From: Pseudomonas arcuscaelestis
GTDB taxonomy: Bacteria; Pseudomonadota; Gammaproteobacteria; Pseudomonadales; Pseudomonadaceae
Reading direction: 5' to 3'
Length of the DNA: 64,000 nucleotides
Assembly (NCBI RefSeq): GCF_016881005.1
Contig: NZ_JACOPV010000004.1
Location: forward strand, 186,001 to 250,000
The position numbers and the translations under genes were made by a program. Each line of letters opens with the position of its first letter. Position 1 is the first letter of the stretch. Of the stretch, positions 35,088-46,926 are shown in pieces. The notes under the pieces were generated by a model. It had not been told where the DNA came from and did not search any database. It worked only from the letters and a program-made list of their open reading frames with translations.

Positions 35088-37402
35088 TTCTTCTTCAGCT
35101 GTTTGGCGTTGGCGAACAATGCCGCCATGGCATTGTTGGCGGGTGCCGGGGTTTCCTTGGCACGGGCTGGAGCGCTTTGCTGACGTGGTGCAGAGCCTGG
35201 GCGGCTGCCACGGGCACCATCGATTTTCTCGCCCGGGGTGTCGCTCATGCGCATCGACAGGCCGACGCGTTTACGCGGGATGTCGACTTCCATGACCTTG
35301 ACCTTGACCACATCGCCGGCCTTGACCGCTTCGCGTGGGTCCTTGATGAACTTCTCGGACAGCGCCGAAATGTGCACCAGGCCATCCTGGTGGACGCCGA
35401 TATCGACGAAGGCCCCGAAGTTGGTCACGTTGGTCACCACGCCTTCGAGAATCATGCCCAGTTGCAGGTCCTTGAGGTCCTCGACACCTTCCTGGAATTC
35501 GGCCGTCTTGAACTCGGGACGTGGGTCGCGGCCCGGTTTGTCGAGCTCCTGAAGGATGTCGGTGACGGTCGGCAGGCCGAACGTTTCGTCAGTGAACTTT
35601 TTCGGGTCCAGGCGCTTGAGAAAGCCGCTGTCGCCAATCAGGGAGCGAATGTCGCGATCGGTTTCAGCGGCGATGCGCTGCACCAGGGGATAGGCTTCGG
35701 GGTGGACCGCCGAAGCGTCCAGCGGGTTGTCACCGTTCATAACGCGTAGGAAACCGGCTGCCTGCTCGAAGGTTTTTTCGCCCAGGCGGCTGACTTTCTT
35801 CAACGCTGCACGGGTTTTGAACGCGCCGTTGGCATCACGATGGTTGACGATATTTTGTGCCAGGGTGCTGTTGAGGCCGGAGATGCGCGCCAGCAACGCT
35901 ACCGAGGCGGTGTTGACATCAACACCTACGGCGTTCACGCAGTCCTCGACCACAGCGTCCAGGCCACGGGCCAGCTTGAGTTGCGAAACGTCGTGCTGGT
36001 ATTGGCCGACACCAATGGATTTCGGATCGATTTTCACCAGCTCAGCCAGCGGGTCCTGCAGGCGACGGGCAATGGACACGGCACCACGGATCGATACATC
36101 CAGGTCGGGGAATTCACGGGCTGCCAGTTCCGAAGCGGAATACACCGAAGCACCGGCTTCGGAGACCATGATCTTGGTCATTTTCAGGGCTGGATACTTT
36201 TTGATCAGCTCGGCAGCCAGTTTGTCGGTTTCACGGCTTGCGGTGCCGTTGCCGATCGCGATCAGCTCCACCGAGTGCTTGGCGCACAACGCGGCGAGCA
36301 CGGCGATAGTCTGGTCCCACTGGTTTTTCGGGACATGCGGGTAAACCGTGGCAGTGTCGAGCAGCTTGCCGGTGGCATCGACCACCGCCACTTTGCAGCC
36401 GGTGCGCAGGCCCGGGTCGAGGCCCAAGGTTGCGCGAGGGCCCGCGGGGGCAGCCAGCAGCAGGTCGTGCAGGTTGTGGGCGAAGACGTTGATGGCTTCA
36501 CCTTCGGCGTTGTCGCGCAATTCACCGAACAGATCGGTTTCCAGGTGGCTGTATAGCTTGACCTTCCAGGTCCAGCGCACCACCTCGCTCAGCCATTTGT
36601 CGGCAGGGCGATTGTGGTTCTGCAGGCCGAAGCGTTCGGTGATCATCATTTCGCAAGGATGCAACGTTCCTGGCAGCTCTTCACCGACTTTCAGCGAAGC
36701 GGCGAGCACCCCTTCGTTGCGCCCGCGGAAAATCGCCAGGGCACGGTGCGATGGCATGCTCTTGAGCAGTTCATCATGCTCGAAGTAGTCGCGGAACTTG
36801 GCGCCTTCTTCTTCCTTGCCAGCGACCAGACGCGCGCTGAGCACTGCTTCCTGCTTGAGGAAACTGCGCAGTTTGTCGAGCAGGCTGGCGTCTTCGGCGA
36901 AACGCTCCATGAGGATGTACTTGGCGCCTTCAAGCGCAGCTTTCACATCGGCCACGCCTTTTTCGGCGTCAACGAAGCGCGCTGCTTCGACTTCCGGGCT
37001 CAGCTGTGGATCGTTCAGCAAACCATCGGCAAGCTCGCCCAGGCCCGCTTCAAGGGCGATCTGGCCCTTGGTGCGGCGTTTTTGCTTGTAGGGCAGATAG
37101 AGGTCTTCAAGACGTGTCTTGGTGTCAGCCAGTTTTATTTCGCGGGCCAGCTCCGGGGTCAGCTTGCCTTGTTCTTCGATGCTGGCAAGGATGCTGGAGC
37201 GGCGATCGTCCAGCTCACGCAGGTAGCGCAGGCGTTCGTCCAGGTGACGTAGTTGGGTGTCATCCAGGCTGCCGGTCACTTCTTTACGGTAGCGAGCGAT
37301 GAAAGGCACCGTCGAGCCTTCATCAAGCAGGGCCACGGCCGCTTCGACCTGTTGCGGGCGTACGCCGAGTTCCTCGGCGATGCGGCTGTTGATGCTGTCC
37401 AT
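35084..37402 (-). CDS. tex: Tex RNA-binding transcription accessory protein
   Basis: 772 residues. Order of domains: N-terminal HTH-like region ([41 protein letters not shown]), YqgF/RNase H-like domain around 330-450 ([17 protein letters not shown]), HhH pairs ([18 protein letters not shown]), and an S1 domain near 650-720 ([29 protein letters not shown]). It is a conserved nucleic acid-binding protein linked to transcription and RNA turnover. ATG 37402 gives the standard N-terminus. A basic Ala/Pro tail ends the protein. Confidence 0.95.
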   Translation of the reverse strand: MDSINSRIAEELGVRPQQVEAAVALLDEGSTVPFIARYRKEVTGSLDDTQLRHLDERLRYLRELDDRRSSILASIEEQGKLTPELAREIKLADTKTRLEDLYLPYKQKRRTKGQIALEAGLGELADGLLNDPQLSPEVEAARFVDAEKGVADVKAALEGAKYILMERFAEDASLLDKLRSFLKQEAVLSARLVAGKEEEGAKFRDYFEHDELLKSMPSHRALAIFRGRNEGVLAASLKVGEELPGTLHPCEMMITERFGLQNHNRPADKWLSEVVRWTWKVKLYSHLETDLFGELRDNAEGEAINVFAHNLHDLLLAAPAGPRATLGLDPGLRTGCKVAVVDATGKLLDTATVYPHVPKNQWDQTIAVLAALCAKHSVELIAIGNGTASRETDKLAAELIKKYPALKMTKIMVSEAGASVYSASELAAREFPDLDVSIRGAVSIARRLQDPLAELVKIDPKSIGVGQYQHDVSQLKLARGLDAVVEDCVNAVGVDVNTASVALLARISGLNSTLAQNIVNHRDANGAFKTRAALKKVSRLGEKTFEQAAGFLRVMNGDNPLDASAVHPEAYPLVQRIAAETDRDIRSLIGDSGFLKRLDPKKFTDETFGLPTVTDILQELDKPGRDPRPEFKTAEFQEGVEDLKDLQLGMILEGVVTNVTNFGAFVDIGVHQDGLVHISALSEKFIKDPREAVKAGDVVKVKVMEVDIPRKRVGLSMRMSDTPGEKIDGARGSRPGSAPRQQSAPARAKETPAPANNAMAALFANAKQLKKK

Positions 37403-37490
37403 AAAACCACCTGACAAATTGTGAATACAAAGGCCGCGGGCGGGCGCCAAAGGGCACTCGGATCAATGCGGCGCTGGCTGAAAGCGGCGC

Positions 37491-37496
37491 ATTATA
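37491..37496 (-). promoter_or_regulatory. Putative -10 box of tex
   Basis: TATAAT reads on the minus strand about 90 bases before the tex ATG. There is no good -35 at 16-18 bases, so this is a tentative call. The gap to ompR (37403-37642) must also hold the ompR promoter; AAGCCATAATGCG near 37611 is a candidate -10. Confidence 0.35.
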
Positions 37497-37642
37497 CCCA
37501 GCCAGCCGGGGTTGCGGTGATAGCAGCAAGCCAGCCCCTGACTAGGCAGAACTGGCGCCCGGGGAAAAATCTGCTAACAATGCACACGGCACGGCCAATG
37601 GCGGCTAAGCCATAATGCGTGCCGAGATTAGAGGAGCTATCC

Positions 37643-38383
37643 ATGAGCAGCACTGCACAAACCGTTGAAGGCGAAAAAATTCTCATCGTCGATGATGACC
37701 CAGGCTTGAGCAGCCTGCTGGAACGATTCTTCACCAGTAAGGGCTATCGCGCCCGTGCAGTACCCAATACCGAACAGATGGACCGCTTGCTTGCCCGTGA
37801 AGTTTTCAACATGGTGGTGCTCGACCTGATGCTGCCTGGCGAGGACGGCCTCACCGCTTGCCGCCGCTTGCGCGCCGCAAACAACCAGATCCCGATCATC
37901 ATGCTTACCGCCAAGGGTGATGAGCTCAGCCGTATCAAGGGCCTGGAGCTGGGTGCCGACGACTACCTGGCCAAACCTTTCAACCCCGACGAGTTGATGG
38001 CGCGGGTCAAGGCCGTACTGCGTCGCCAGGCGCCGGCAGTACCCGGAGCCCCAGGCAGCGAGGACGAAACCGTCACCTTTGGCGACTACGAGCTGTCGTT
38101 GGCTACCCGCGAGCTCAAGCGCGGCGAAGAAGTGCACATGCTCACTACCGGCGAGTTCGCCGTGCTCAAGGCATTGGTCATGCACGCGCGCGAGCCGCTG
38201 ACCCGTGACAAGCTGATGAACCTGGCCCGTGGTCGTGAATGGGATGCGCTGGAGCGCTCCATCGACGTGCAGATCTCCCGTTTGCGTCGCATGATCGAGC
38301 CTGATCCTTCCAAACCCCGTTATATCCAGACGGTTTGGGGTGTCGGTTACGTGTTCGTACCGGATGGCAATGCCAGCAAGTGA
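37643..38383 (+). CDS. ompR: Response regulator OmpR
   Basis: 246 residues. The receiver domain has acidic pocket D17-D19, phosphoacceptor D61 (VVLDLMLPGEDG) and K111. The winged-helix output domain (about 150-240) has MNLARGREWDALERSIDVQISRLRRMIE. It controls osmotic and envelope genes with EnvZ. ATG 37643 has GAGGAG at the right distance; an earlier in-frame start adds only eight residues. A stem-loop lies between it and envZ. Confidence 0.94.
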   Translation: MSSTAQTVEGEKILIVDDDPGLSSLLERFFTSKGYRARAVPNTEQMDRLLAREVFNMVVLDLMLPGEDGLTACRRLRAANNQIPIIMLTAKGDELSRIKGLELGADDYLAKPFNPDELMARVKAVLRRQAPAVPGAPGSEDETVTFGDYELSLATRELKRGEEVHMLTTGEFAVLKALVMHAREPLTRDKLMNLARGREWDALERSIDVQISRLRRMIEPDPSKPRYIQTVWGVGYVFVPDGNASK

Positions 38384-38414
38384 TGTTTCGATTGTAGGAG
38401 TCAGTCACGGCAAG

Positions 38415-38444
38415 CAGGGTGGACCTTCGGGTTGCCCTGTTTTT
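38415..38444 (+). terminator. Attenuator-like stem-loop between ompR and envZ
   Basis: CAGGGTGGACC, loop TTCG, GGTTGCCCTG, then TTTTT. The stem has a bulge and wobble pairs but a stable GC base and a cUUCGg tetraloop. It lies 32 bases after ompR and 67 before envZ, so it probably lowers envZ expression relative to ompR. Confidence 0.6.
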
Positions 38445-38510
38445 GCGTGTGCCGAGATCCGCAAAGCCTGCGAGCCATGCTCGTTCCTGCAAAGTGTGTA
38501 GCCGTTGTCG

Positions 38511-39824
38511 ATGAAAACCCCCTTGTGGTTCCCGCAAAGCTTCTTCGCCCGCACCTTATGGCTGGTGCTGATCGTCGTGCTGTTTTCCAAGGCGCTGACC
38601 TTGGTTTACTTGCTGATGAACGAAGACGTGCTGGTCGATCGCCAATACAGCCACGGGGTGGCCCTGACCCTGCGCGCCTATTGGGCCGCCGATGAATCCG
38701 ACCGCGACAAGATCGCCGAAGCCGCTGGGCTGATTCGAGTAGTAGGTTCCGGTGTTCCAGAAGGTGAGCAGCACTGGCCCTACAGTGAAATCTACCAGCG
38801 CCAGATGCAGGCTGAGCTTGGCGCCGACACCGAAGTGCGTTTGCGCATCCATGCGCCACCGGCCCTGTGGGTCAGGGCGCCAAGTCTTGGCGACGGATGG
38901 TTGAAGGTTCCGCTTTATCCGCATCCGCTGCGTGGCCAGAAAATATGGAGCGTGCTGGGTTGGTTCCTGGCTATCGGCTTGTTATCCACAGCCTCGGCAT
39001 GGATCTTTGTCCGTCAGCTCAACCAGCCACTCAAACGCCTGGTATTTGCTGCCCGGCAACTGGGACAGGGACGAAGTGTGCGGTTGCCGATCAGCGACAC
39101 TCCTAGCGAGATGACCGAGGTTTACCGGGCCTTCAACCAAATGGCCGAAGACGTCGAACAGGCCGGTCAAGAGCGGGAGTTGATGCTGGCGGGTGTTTCC
39201 CACGACCTGCGTACGCCTTTAACCCGTTTACGCCTGTCGCTGTCGATGCTGGACAACGACAGTGACCTGACCGACGACATGGTGCGCGATATCGAAGACA
39301 TGGACGCCATCCTCGACCAGTTTCTGGCGTTTATTCGTGATGGCCGGGACGAGCCGGTCGAAGAGGTCGACCTGAGCGACCTGGTGCGTGAAGTGGTGGC
39401 GCCGTTCAACCAGCCAGAAGAGCGTGTACGCCTGTGTCTTGAGCCGATTCCGCCTTTTCCATTGCGCAGGGTTTCGCTCAAGCGCCTGTTGAACAACCTG
39501 ATCGGCAACGCCCTGTATCACGCAGGCAAGGGCGTCGAGGTGGCAGCCTACGTGTCCGGCGACAGCAGCGCCCCGTATGTGGTGCTCAGTGTGCTGGACC
39601 GAGGCGCGGGTATTGATCCGAACGAGCTGGAAGGCATCTTCAACCCGTTCATTCGCGGCGACCGGGCCCGAAGCGGCAAGGGGACCGGGTTGGGGCTGGC
39701 AATCGTCAAGCGCATTGCCGCGCAGCATGGCGGCAATGTCGAGTTGCGCAACCGCTCCGGCGGCGGCCTGGAAGCCAGGGTGCGCCTGCCGCTGGGGCTG
39801 TTGCTACCGCGTGACGCGGTCTAG
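38511..39824 (+). CDS. envZ: Sensor histidine kinase EnvZ
   Basis: 437 residues. Two membrane helices (about 14-36 and 146-166) flank a periplasmic loop of about 110 residues. HAMP follows ([20 protein letters not shown]), then the H-box with H231 ([13 protein letters not shown]) and the ATPase domain ([31 protein letters not shown]). It phosphorylates OmpR. ATG 38511 is chosen; TTG 38505 is an alternative, and neither has a good ribosome site, which fits low expression. Its stop codon shares bases CTAG with the convergent rimK stop. Confidence 0.94.
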   Translation: MKTPLWFPQSFFARTLWLVLIVVLFSKALTLVYLLMNEDVLVDRQYSHGVALTLRAYWAADESDRDKIAEAAGLIRVVGSGVPEGEQHWPYSEIYQRQMQAELGADTEVRLRIHAPPALWVRAPSLGDGWLKVPLYPHPLRGQKIWSVLGWFLAIGLLSTASAWIFVRQLNQPLKRLVFAARQLGQGRSVRLPISDTPSEMTEVYRAFNQMAEDVEQAGQERELMLAGVSHDLRTPLTRLRLSLSMLDNDSDLTDDMVRDIEDMDAILDQFLAFIRDGRDEPVEEVDLSDLVREVVAPFNQPEERVRLCLEPIPPFPLRRVSLKRLLNNLIGNALYHAGKGVEVAAYVSGDSSAPYVVLSVLDRGAGIDPNELEGIFNPFIRGDRARSGKGTGLGLAIVKRIAAQHGGNVELRNRSGGGLEARVRLPLGLLLPRDAV

Positions 39825-40726
39825 CCTTTGCCTTTGGTGCGGGTCAGGTTTGGCCCGCCGTTCTTTTCCAGGTGCTCGATGATCATGCCGGCCACGTCCT
39901 TGGTGGTGGTGACTTCGATGCCTTCCAGGCCAGGCGATGAGTTCACCTCCATTACCAGTGGCCCGTGATTCGACCGCAGAATATCCACGCCAGCCACGCT
40001 TAGCCCCATTACCTTGGCGGCGCGAATGGCGGTCATGCGCTCTTCGGGAGTGATCTTGATCAGGCTGGCACTGCCGCCTCTGTGCAAATTGGAGCGGAAC
40101 TCGCCGGGTTTGGCCTGCCGCTTCATCGACGCGATAACCTTGTCGCCGACCACGAAGCAACGGATATCGGCGCCTCCAGCCTCCTTGATGTATTCCTGAA
40201 CCATGATGTTTTGCTTCAGGCCCATGAATGCCTCGATCACCGACTCGGCGGCCTTGGTGGTTTCGCACAGCACCACACCGATGCCCTGGGTGCCTTCGAG
40301 CACCTTGATTACCAGTGGGGCGCCGTTGACCATTTGGATCAGGTCCGGGATATCGTCTGGCGAGTGGGCAAAGCCGGTAACAGGCAGGCCGATGCCGCGC
40401 CTCGACAGCAACTGCAGCGAGCGCAGTTTGTCCCGCGAGCGGGCAATGGCAACCGATTCGTTCAACGGATACACGCCCATCATTTCGAACTGGCGCAACA
40501 CTGCGCAGCCATAGAAGGTCACCGATGCGCCGATCCGCGGGATTACGGCATCGAAGCCCTCTAGCGGCTTACCACGGTAGTGGATCTGCGGCTTGTGGCT
40601 GGCGATGTTCATATAGGCGCGCAGGGTATCGATCACAACCATCTCATGGCCTCGTGCAGTACCGGCTTCAACCAGACGACGAGTGGAATACAGACGCGGG
40701 TTACGCGACAGCACGGCGATCTTCAT
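39821..40726 (-). CDS. rimK: Ribosomal protein S6-L-glutamate ligase
   Basis: 301 residues, the standard RimK length. ATP-grasp fold: [22 protein letters not shown] at the start, [23 protein letters not shown] and [14 protein letters not shown] near the end. It adds glutamates to the C-terminus of ribosomal protein S6. ATG 40726 overlaps the end of rimB by 4 bases. In pseudomonads the rim system tunes ribosome composition and virulence or motility. Confidence 0.93.
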   Translation of the reverse strand: MKIAVLSRNPRLYSTRRLVEAGTARGHEMVVIDTLRAYMNIASHKPQIHYRGKPLEGFDAVIPRIGASVTFYGCAVLRQFEMMGVYPLNESVAIARSRDKLRSLQLLSRRGIGLPVTGFAHSPDDIPDLIQMVNGAPLVIKVLEGTQGIGVVLCETTKAAESVIEAFMGLKQNIMVQEYIKEAGGADIRCFVVGDKVIASMKRQAKPGEFRSNLHRGGSASLIKITPEERMTAIRAAKVMGLSVAGVDILRSNHGPLVMEVNSSPGLEGIEVTTTKDVAGMIIEHLEKNGGPNLTRTKGKG

Positions 40727-41214
40727 GCAACACCTGTGGAAGGAGAAATAGTGGCCGGAAATGCCGGCTTGTCCTGAACATACTTGAGCCCTGGATTGAC
40801 CACCAACTGGCCATGAATCAGGGCTTTGGATCCGAGTAAAAGGCGATAGCGCATGGCTTTGCGGCAAGCCAGGGTGAATTCGACTTCCCAGACCCGGTCG
40901 CCCAATGCCAACGGCGTTCTGATCACGTAGCGAATTTGCGCGTGGCCGTTGGAGCTCTTGATGGTCTTCATGGTCACCAACGGTGCTTCACAGCGGCGAT
41001 GGCGTAATTGCACGATCGAGCCCAGGTGCGCGTTGAAACGCACCCACTGCTCGCCATTGCGCTCGAAAGGCTCTACCTCTGTAGCGTGCAGGCTCGAGGT
41101 GCTGGCGCCGGTGTCGATCTTGGCGCGCAAGCCGGCCACCCCCAGGTCGGGCAAGGCTACCCACTCGCGCAGGCCAATTACAGTCAAATGGTCAAATGTC
41201 TTCAAATTGCTCAA
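40723..41214 (-). CDS. rimB: Retropepsin-like aspartic protease RimB
   Basis: 163 residues. The active-site motif is D34-T-G ([13 protein letters not shown]). Often annotated as an ATP-dependent zinc protease, it partners RimK in S6 modification. First visible gene of rimBK; the rimA reading frame reported in some Pseudomonas is not apparent in the 131 bases before it. It is divergent from hslR, so both promoters share 41215-41345. Confidence 0.87.
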   Translation of the reverse strand: MSNLKTFDHLTVIGLREWVALPDLGVAGLRAKIDTGASTSSLHATEVEPFERNGEQWVRFNAHLGSIVQLRHRRCEAPLVTMKTIKSSNGHAQIRYVIRTPLALGDRVWEVEFTLACRKAMRYRLLLGSKALIHGQLVVNPGLKYVQDKPAFPATISPSTGVA

Positions 41215-41345
41215 CCAGCATAAAAAATCGCAAGGCCAGAACCGGCGTGCGCGACAAGTCGTGAACTGTAAGCACGCCGCAGTTTTTTTGCATCCGTCAG
41301 ATACGGTAGTACAGTTCCGTTAACGAAAATATGCGGAGAAATGTC

Positions 41346-41747
41346 ATGGCACAAAAGCCGGAAAACGATGACAAGGTACGTCTGGATAAATGGCTCTGGG
41401 CCGCACGTTTCTACAAGACCCGCGCACTGGCCAAGGCGGCCATTGAAAGCGGCAAGGTGCACTGTCGTGGCGAGCGCTGCAAGCCGGGTAAAGAGCCGCA
41501 TGTAGGCGACGAATTCGTCTTGCGCACCGGCTTTGATGAGCGCACGGTGGTGGTTCTGGCGCTTTCGGTGGTGCGTCGGGGAGCGCCCGAGGCCCAGGCG
41601 CTCTATGCCGAAACGCCGGAGAGTATTGACCGTCGCGAAAAGGCCGCCGCCATGCGCAAGGCCGGAGCGATGGGGATAACGACCGACGGTCGGCCAACCA
41701 AGAAGCAACGTCGCCAGATCCACCAGCTTCATGACAGCGCCGGTTAA
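41346..41747 (+). CDS. hslR: Ribosome-associated heat shock protein Hsp15
   Basis: 133 residues. The N-terminal S4 RNA-binding domain ([38 protein letters not shown], about 12-49) is followed by a basic tail. It rescues stalled 50S subunits carrying peptidyl-tRNA after heat shock. ATG 41346 has CGGAG upstream at good spacing; an earlier start adds five residues. hslO follows after 62 bases. Confidence 0.92.
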   Translation: MAQKPENDDKVRLDKWLWAARFYKTRALAKAAIESGKVHCRGERCKPGKEPHVGDEFVLRTGFDERTVVVLALSVVRRGAPEAQALYAETPESIDRREKAAAMRKAGAMGITTDGRPTKKQRRQIHQLHDSAG

Positions 41748-41809
41748 CGGGCGCGGGGCGCACTGATAAACTAGGCGCCATTAACCCATTTATTCGAAAG
41801 TCTGAACCC

Positions 41810-42712
41810 ATGCACGATTTGTCCGATACCGATTACACCCAACGCTTCATCTTCGACGATCGCGATGTACGCGGTGAAATGGTCGGCTTGGAGCGCAGCT
41901 ACGCCGAGGTACTGGCCAAGCACCCTTACCCGCAGCCTGTCGCGCAGTTGCTTGGCGAACTGATGGCAGCCGCTGCCCTGCTGGTCGGCACCCTGAAGTT
42001 CGATGGTTTGCTGATTCTCCAGGCACAGTCCAGCGGGCCGGTGCCGCTGCTGGCCATCGAATGCACCAGCGAGCACGAAATTCGCGGTCTGGCCCGGTAT
42101 GAGGCCGAACAGATCAAGGCTGATGCAACCCTGGCTGACCTGATGCCCGGCGGGCATCTGGTGCTGACCATCATTCCAGTCAAGGGCCAGCGCTATCAGG
42201 GGACGGTGGAACTGGACGGCAAAGACCTGTCGGAATGTTTCACCAACTACTTCGTTATGTCTCAGCAGATCAATACCTGCGTATCCCTCACCGCCGATGG
42301 CCTGCGCGCCCGTGGCCTGCTGGTGCAGCAACTGCCTGCTGATCGCCAGAAGGACATCGAAGATCGTGAAGAAAGCTGGAACCACGTAAAGGCCTTGGCC
42401 AACACCTTGAAAGCCGAAGAGCTGCTCGGCCTGGACAACGAAACTGTCCTGCATCGCCTGTACCACGAAGATGCCGTGCGCCTGTTCGATATCCAACCGC
42501 TGCAATTTCGTTGCAGTTGCTCCCGCGAGCGCTCCGGTAATGCGTTGGTCAGCCTGGGCGAACACGATGCCCTTGCGCTGGTCAATGAGAGTGGTGGCAA
42601 GATCGAGGTCGATTGCCAGTTCTGCAACCAGAGCTATGAATTCGATGCGGCCGATATCGAGCAATTGTTCGGCGGTGGCGGTGTAGACGCGCCGTCAGAT
42701 ACTCGTCACTAA
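41810..42712 (+). CDS. hslO: Redox-regulated chaperone Hsp33
   Basis: 300 residues. The C-terminal zinc switch has C235-x-C237 and C269-xx-C272, as in Hsp33. Oxidation releases zinc and activates holdase activity. It pairs with hslR in many gamma-proteobacteria. A long hairpin with a T run follows the stop. Confidence 0.94.
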   Translation: MHDLSDTDYTQRFIFDDRDVRGEMVGLERSYAEVLAKHPYPQPVAQLLGELMAAAALLVGTLKFDGLLILQAQSSGPVPLLAIECTSEHEIRGLARYEAEQIKADATLADLMPGGHLVLTIIPVKGQRYQGTVELDGKDLSECFTNYFVMSQQINTCVSLTADGLRARGLLVQQLPADRQKDIEDREESWNHVKALANTLKAEELLGLDNETVLHRLYHEDAVRLFDIQPLQFRCSCSRERSGNALVSLGEHDALALVNESGGKIEVDCQFCNQSYEFDAADIEQLFGGGGVDAPSDTRH

Positions 42713-42733
42713 AACGTTTCACCACAGGTAAAT

Positions 42734-42788
42734 CTCCTGTCTAACGCCGGAAACTCGCCGTTCTGACAGGAGGGCCCTACTTTTTTTG
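42734..42788 (+). terminator. Likely terminator after hslO
   Basis: CTCCTGTC (42734-42741) pairs with GACAGGAG (42765-42772) across a 23-base loop. GGGCCCTAC then TTTTTTT follow. The large loop makes it weaker than usual. Confidence 0.5.
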
Positions 42789-42804
42789 GGCGTTTCTGGC
42801 ATAA

Positions 42805-44433
<1,629 letters not shown>

Positions 44434-44456
44434 GTTCACGTCTGCGTGAAACAAGA

Positions 44457-44480
44457 AGCCGCCCCTCGGGGCGGCTTTTT
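44457..44480 (+). terminator. Rho-independent terminator after pckA
   Basis: AGCCGCCC, loop CTCG, GGGCGGCT, TTTTT: 8-base perfect stem, 23 bases after the stop. Confidence 0.92.
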
Positions 44481-44597
44481 GCGTTCTGTCGTCATTTACT
44501 CAGGCCATGCGATGCGAACTATTGTTGATTGCGACAATAGGAGTTGCGATGCGATTGTGGGAAGCTTCCTTTATCTGCATCTATCCTCAGGCTAGCT

Positions 44598-45026
44598 ATG
44601 TCCGATACTCCCCAGCGCCACGACTACCCACACCTGCACCCCATTCTTACCCGCTGGCAAGACAGCGACCTTAACGGTCATATCGCGGGTGCGACGGTGT
44701 ACGGCTACTTCGATACGACCATCCAGGCCTTTCTCCTGCAGCAGGCGGGCCTGGACCCGCAGGAGGGGGAGGTGCTGGGTTTTGTGGTCAGCTCGGCGGC
44801 GGACTTCTTTGCCTTGCCGGCGTTTCCCGACACGCTTGAGGTTGGCCTACGCGTGGCACGCGTAGCCGGAAGCTCGGTGGAGTACCAGTTGGGTCTGTTC
44901 CGGGTCGGCGACGCGCAGCCGTGTGCTGCGGGTAAGGTTGTGCAGGTGTTTGTCGAGCGCGCCTCGGGGCGCCCGGTGCCGTTGCCTGACGCCCTGCAGG
45001 CGGCGCTGCTGAGTTTGCAATGCTGA
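44598..45026 (+). CDS. 4-hydroxybenzoyl-CoA-type thioesterase
   Basis: 142 residues, hotdog fold of the 4HBT/YbgC type (TRWQDSDLNGHIAGATVYGYFDTT, about 18-41, carries the catalytic Asp). It hydrolyses an acyl-CoA of unknown chain. ATG 44598 is chosen because it gives the family N-terminus; an upstream in-frame ATG at 44544 adds 18 poorly fitting residues. It stands alone between pckA and a convergent regulator gene. Confidence 0.8.
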   Translation: MSDTPQRHDYPHLHPILTRWQDSDLNGHIAGATVYGYFDTTIQAFLLQQAGLDPQEGEVLGFVVSSAADFFALPAFPDTLEVGLRVARVAGSSVEYQLGLFRVGDAQPCAAGKVVQVFVERASGRPVPLPDALQAALLSLQC

Positions 45027-45049
45027 GTGTGCGCGGCTGAACCACCGGC

Positions 45050-45706
45050 TCAGTCGTTCAGGCGGATGATGCCTTCGCGTACGGCAAACAACACCAGGCC
45101 CGGAACGTCGTGAATCTGTAGTCGGTGCATGATTTGTGAGCGGTGCGCTTCGATGGTTTTTACGCTCAGACCCAGGCCGTCGGCAATCGAGCGGGTGCTT
45201 TCACCACGGGCGATGAGCCTCAGCACTTCCAGCTGGCGTATAGTCAGCTGCATTGCGCTGTTGCCGGGCATGCGTTTTCGGCTGTGTTTGACGGCCTGCC
45301 CGATCACCATCGGCAGCACCGCGGCCGACAGGTACTGGCCACCGTTTTTCAGTGCCAGCAGTGCTTGCTCAAGCTCTTGCACCGAAGCGCTCTTGAGCAG
45401 AAATCCATGGGCGCCGAGCTGCAGGCAACGCATGACGAAATCCAGTTCCGAACGTGTTGAAAGCATCAGTACGTGACAGCTCGGCGCGAGCAGGTTCAAC
45501 TCGCGCAGTATCTGTTCGCTGTCCAGGGTGTCGGCGGTCAAGTCCAACAGAATCACATCAGGCTTGAGCTTTTCCGCCAGCGCGACAGCTGTCGTGCCAT
45601 CGCCTGCATCACCGACCACGGCGTAGTGTTTTTTTTGTTCGAGCAGTGCACGCAGGCCAGCTCGAAAAAGCGGCGAGTCGTCGGCAAGTAGAATTCGGCA
45701 AAGCAT
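45050..45706 (-). CDS. LuxR-family response regulator (orphan)
   Basis: 218 residues. Receiver: acidic pair D9-D10, phosphoacceptor D55 (VILLDLTADTLDSE) and a lysine in HGFLLKSAS. The usual Met-Pro after D55 is replaced by Thr-Ala. A C-terminal NarL-type HTH (LTIRQLEVLRLIARGESTRSIADGLGLSVKTIEAHRSQIM) binds DNA. No histidine kinase gene is nearby. ATG 45706 is preferred over TTG 45727. The target is unknown. Confidence 0.85.
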   Translation of the reverse strand: MLCRILLADDSPLFRAGLRALLEQKKHYAVVGDAGDGTTAVALAEKLKPDVILLDLTADTLDSEQILRELNLLAPSCHVLMLSTRSELDFVMRCLQLGAHGFLLKSASVQELEQALLALKNGGQYLSAAVLPMVIGQAVKHSRKRMPGNSAMQLTIRQLEVLRLIARGESTRSIADGLGLSVKTIEAHRSQIMHRLQIHDVPGLVLFAVREGIIRLND

Positions 45707-45824
45707 GGGGTCGAACCTGTTTCGCAAGAGTTGGGGAGCGGCAGGTTTGCTCGGTCCGTATGAGCGCTGCCGTGCAGGAGAGCGATTGATATCGTAGGTC
45801 TGGCGTTGGTGACGGCGGCGCCGG

Positions 45825-46640
45825 TCAACATAGGCGCTCGAATACCGAGGGCAGTATCAGCCGTATTGGTAAATCAAACCCGTGGATGTTTTCGCTGTGC
45901 CCGATTAATAGCAGTCCACCCGGACGCAGCCGGGTTAGCAAGCGCTGGACGACCAGTTGCTTGTCATCCTGGCTGAAATAGCTCAGTAAATTGCGTAGAA
46001 ATATGACGTCGAAAACCCCCAGGTCGTCAGGCATTGGCTGCAGCAGATTGATCTGCCGCCAGCTGACTCGCTCGCGCAATGCCGCTTGCACTTGCAATCG
46101 CCCGACCGTTGCGCCGATGCCATATTGGCAATAGCGCTGCAGCCAGCCTGGGGGGAAGTAACGCGCCTGGGCAATGTCGTAGATGCCTTCGCGGGCAAGC
46201 TTGAGCATGAGGGGGCTTATATCGCTGCCCAGAACGCTCCAGTTTTCGCTACGGACAGTTTCGCTGGCGATCATGGCCAAGCTGTAGGCTTCTTCCCCCG
46301 ACGAGCATGCGGCGCTCCACAGGCGCACAGGCGCGGCGGACTTGCTTAGCCAGTCGGCGAGAAACTCGAAGTGCGGGTGTTCGCGGAAAAAATAGGTTTC
46401 TTTCGGGACCAGCAGTTCGACCACCCGCTGGCGCTCAGCACTCTGGTCAGGCTGTGCAAGCACGTGCAGGTATTGGCTAAAGCCGGGCAACTGAAAATGG
46501 CGCAGGCGCCTGGCCAGGCGCGCAGCAATGACTGCTTGGCGTGCAGGAAGCAGGATCACGCCGCAGGCGCGCTCGACCAGCGACTGAAGCTCAAGGAACT
46601 GGCGTTCGTTAAGCGCAGGGACGCGTTTGCCGGCTGGCAT
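45825..46640 (-). CDS. CheR-family methyltransferase
   Basis: 271 residues. An N-terminal CheR helical domain is followed by the SAM domain: VRLWSAACSSGEEAYSLAMI (about 103-122) and VLGSDISPLMLKLAREGIY, then FDVIFLRNLLSYFSQDD. It methylates glutamates of a chemoreceptor. No receptor, cheB or other che gene is present, so it belongs to a dispersed pathway or a non-chemotaxis system. ATG 46640 is used; a TTG at 46658 adds six residues. It may be read with the LuxR gene 118 bases downstream. Confidence 0.82.
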   Translation of the reverse strand: MPAGKRVPALNERQFLELQSLVERACGVILLPARQAVIAARLARRLRHFQLPGFSQYLHVLAQPDQSAERQRVVELLVPKETYFFREHPHFEFLADWLSKSAAPVRLWSAACSSGEEAYSLAMIASETVRSENWSVLGSDISPLMLKLAREGIYDIAQARYFPPGWLQRYCQYGIGATVGRLQVQAALRERVSWRQINLLQPMPDDLGVFDVIFLRNLLSYFSQDDKQLVVQRLLTRLRPGGLLLIGHSENIHGFDLPIRLILPSVFERLC

Positions 46641-46768
46641 CTCAGCTTCTTCTGGCAATGAGCAGTCGGATCGGCGTTGCAGAATCGATGCGCATTCCCT
46701 GCGTCCATTGGCTGATTGGGAATGGTCGATGATAGCTACAGGCTACTGCTGCCAGAATCGGGGTAGCC

Positions 46769-46781
46769 CCTAAGTCTTAGG
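46769..46781. promoter_or_regulatory. CCTAAGTCTTAGG palindrome upstream of the CheR-like gene
   Basis: Perfect 6-base arms around one base, set in a region with GGGGTA and TAGGGGTA. It lies about 130 bases before the CheR-like start. A possible operator for an unidentified regulator. Confidence 0.35.
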
Positions 46782-46873
46782 TAAGGTAGGGGTATTACTG
46801 GGTGCAAGAGGACCACAGTGTGAGAGGCAGATCGGCGCGAACAGCTTGGGCGGTAACGCGGGGGGCGCTTCGC

Positions 46874-46899
46874 AGTCCCTGCCGGTGACGGCAGGGACT
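46874..46899. other. Perfect 11-base hairpin downstream of the glycine-zipper gene
   Basis: AGTCCCTGCCG, loop GTGA, CGGCAGGGACT, 28 bases after the glycine-zipper stop. It is very stable but has no T run on either strand, so it may protect the 3' end or stop transcription only partly. Confidence 0.55.
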
Positions 46900-46926
46900 A
46901 AGAGATTGGCTTAAGCCCTTGCGCGA

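Noticed and set aside
41215..41345. A rimA gene upstream of rimB
   Set aside because: The 131-base gap to hslR shows no convincing start and reading frame on the minus strand.
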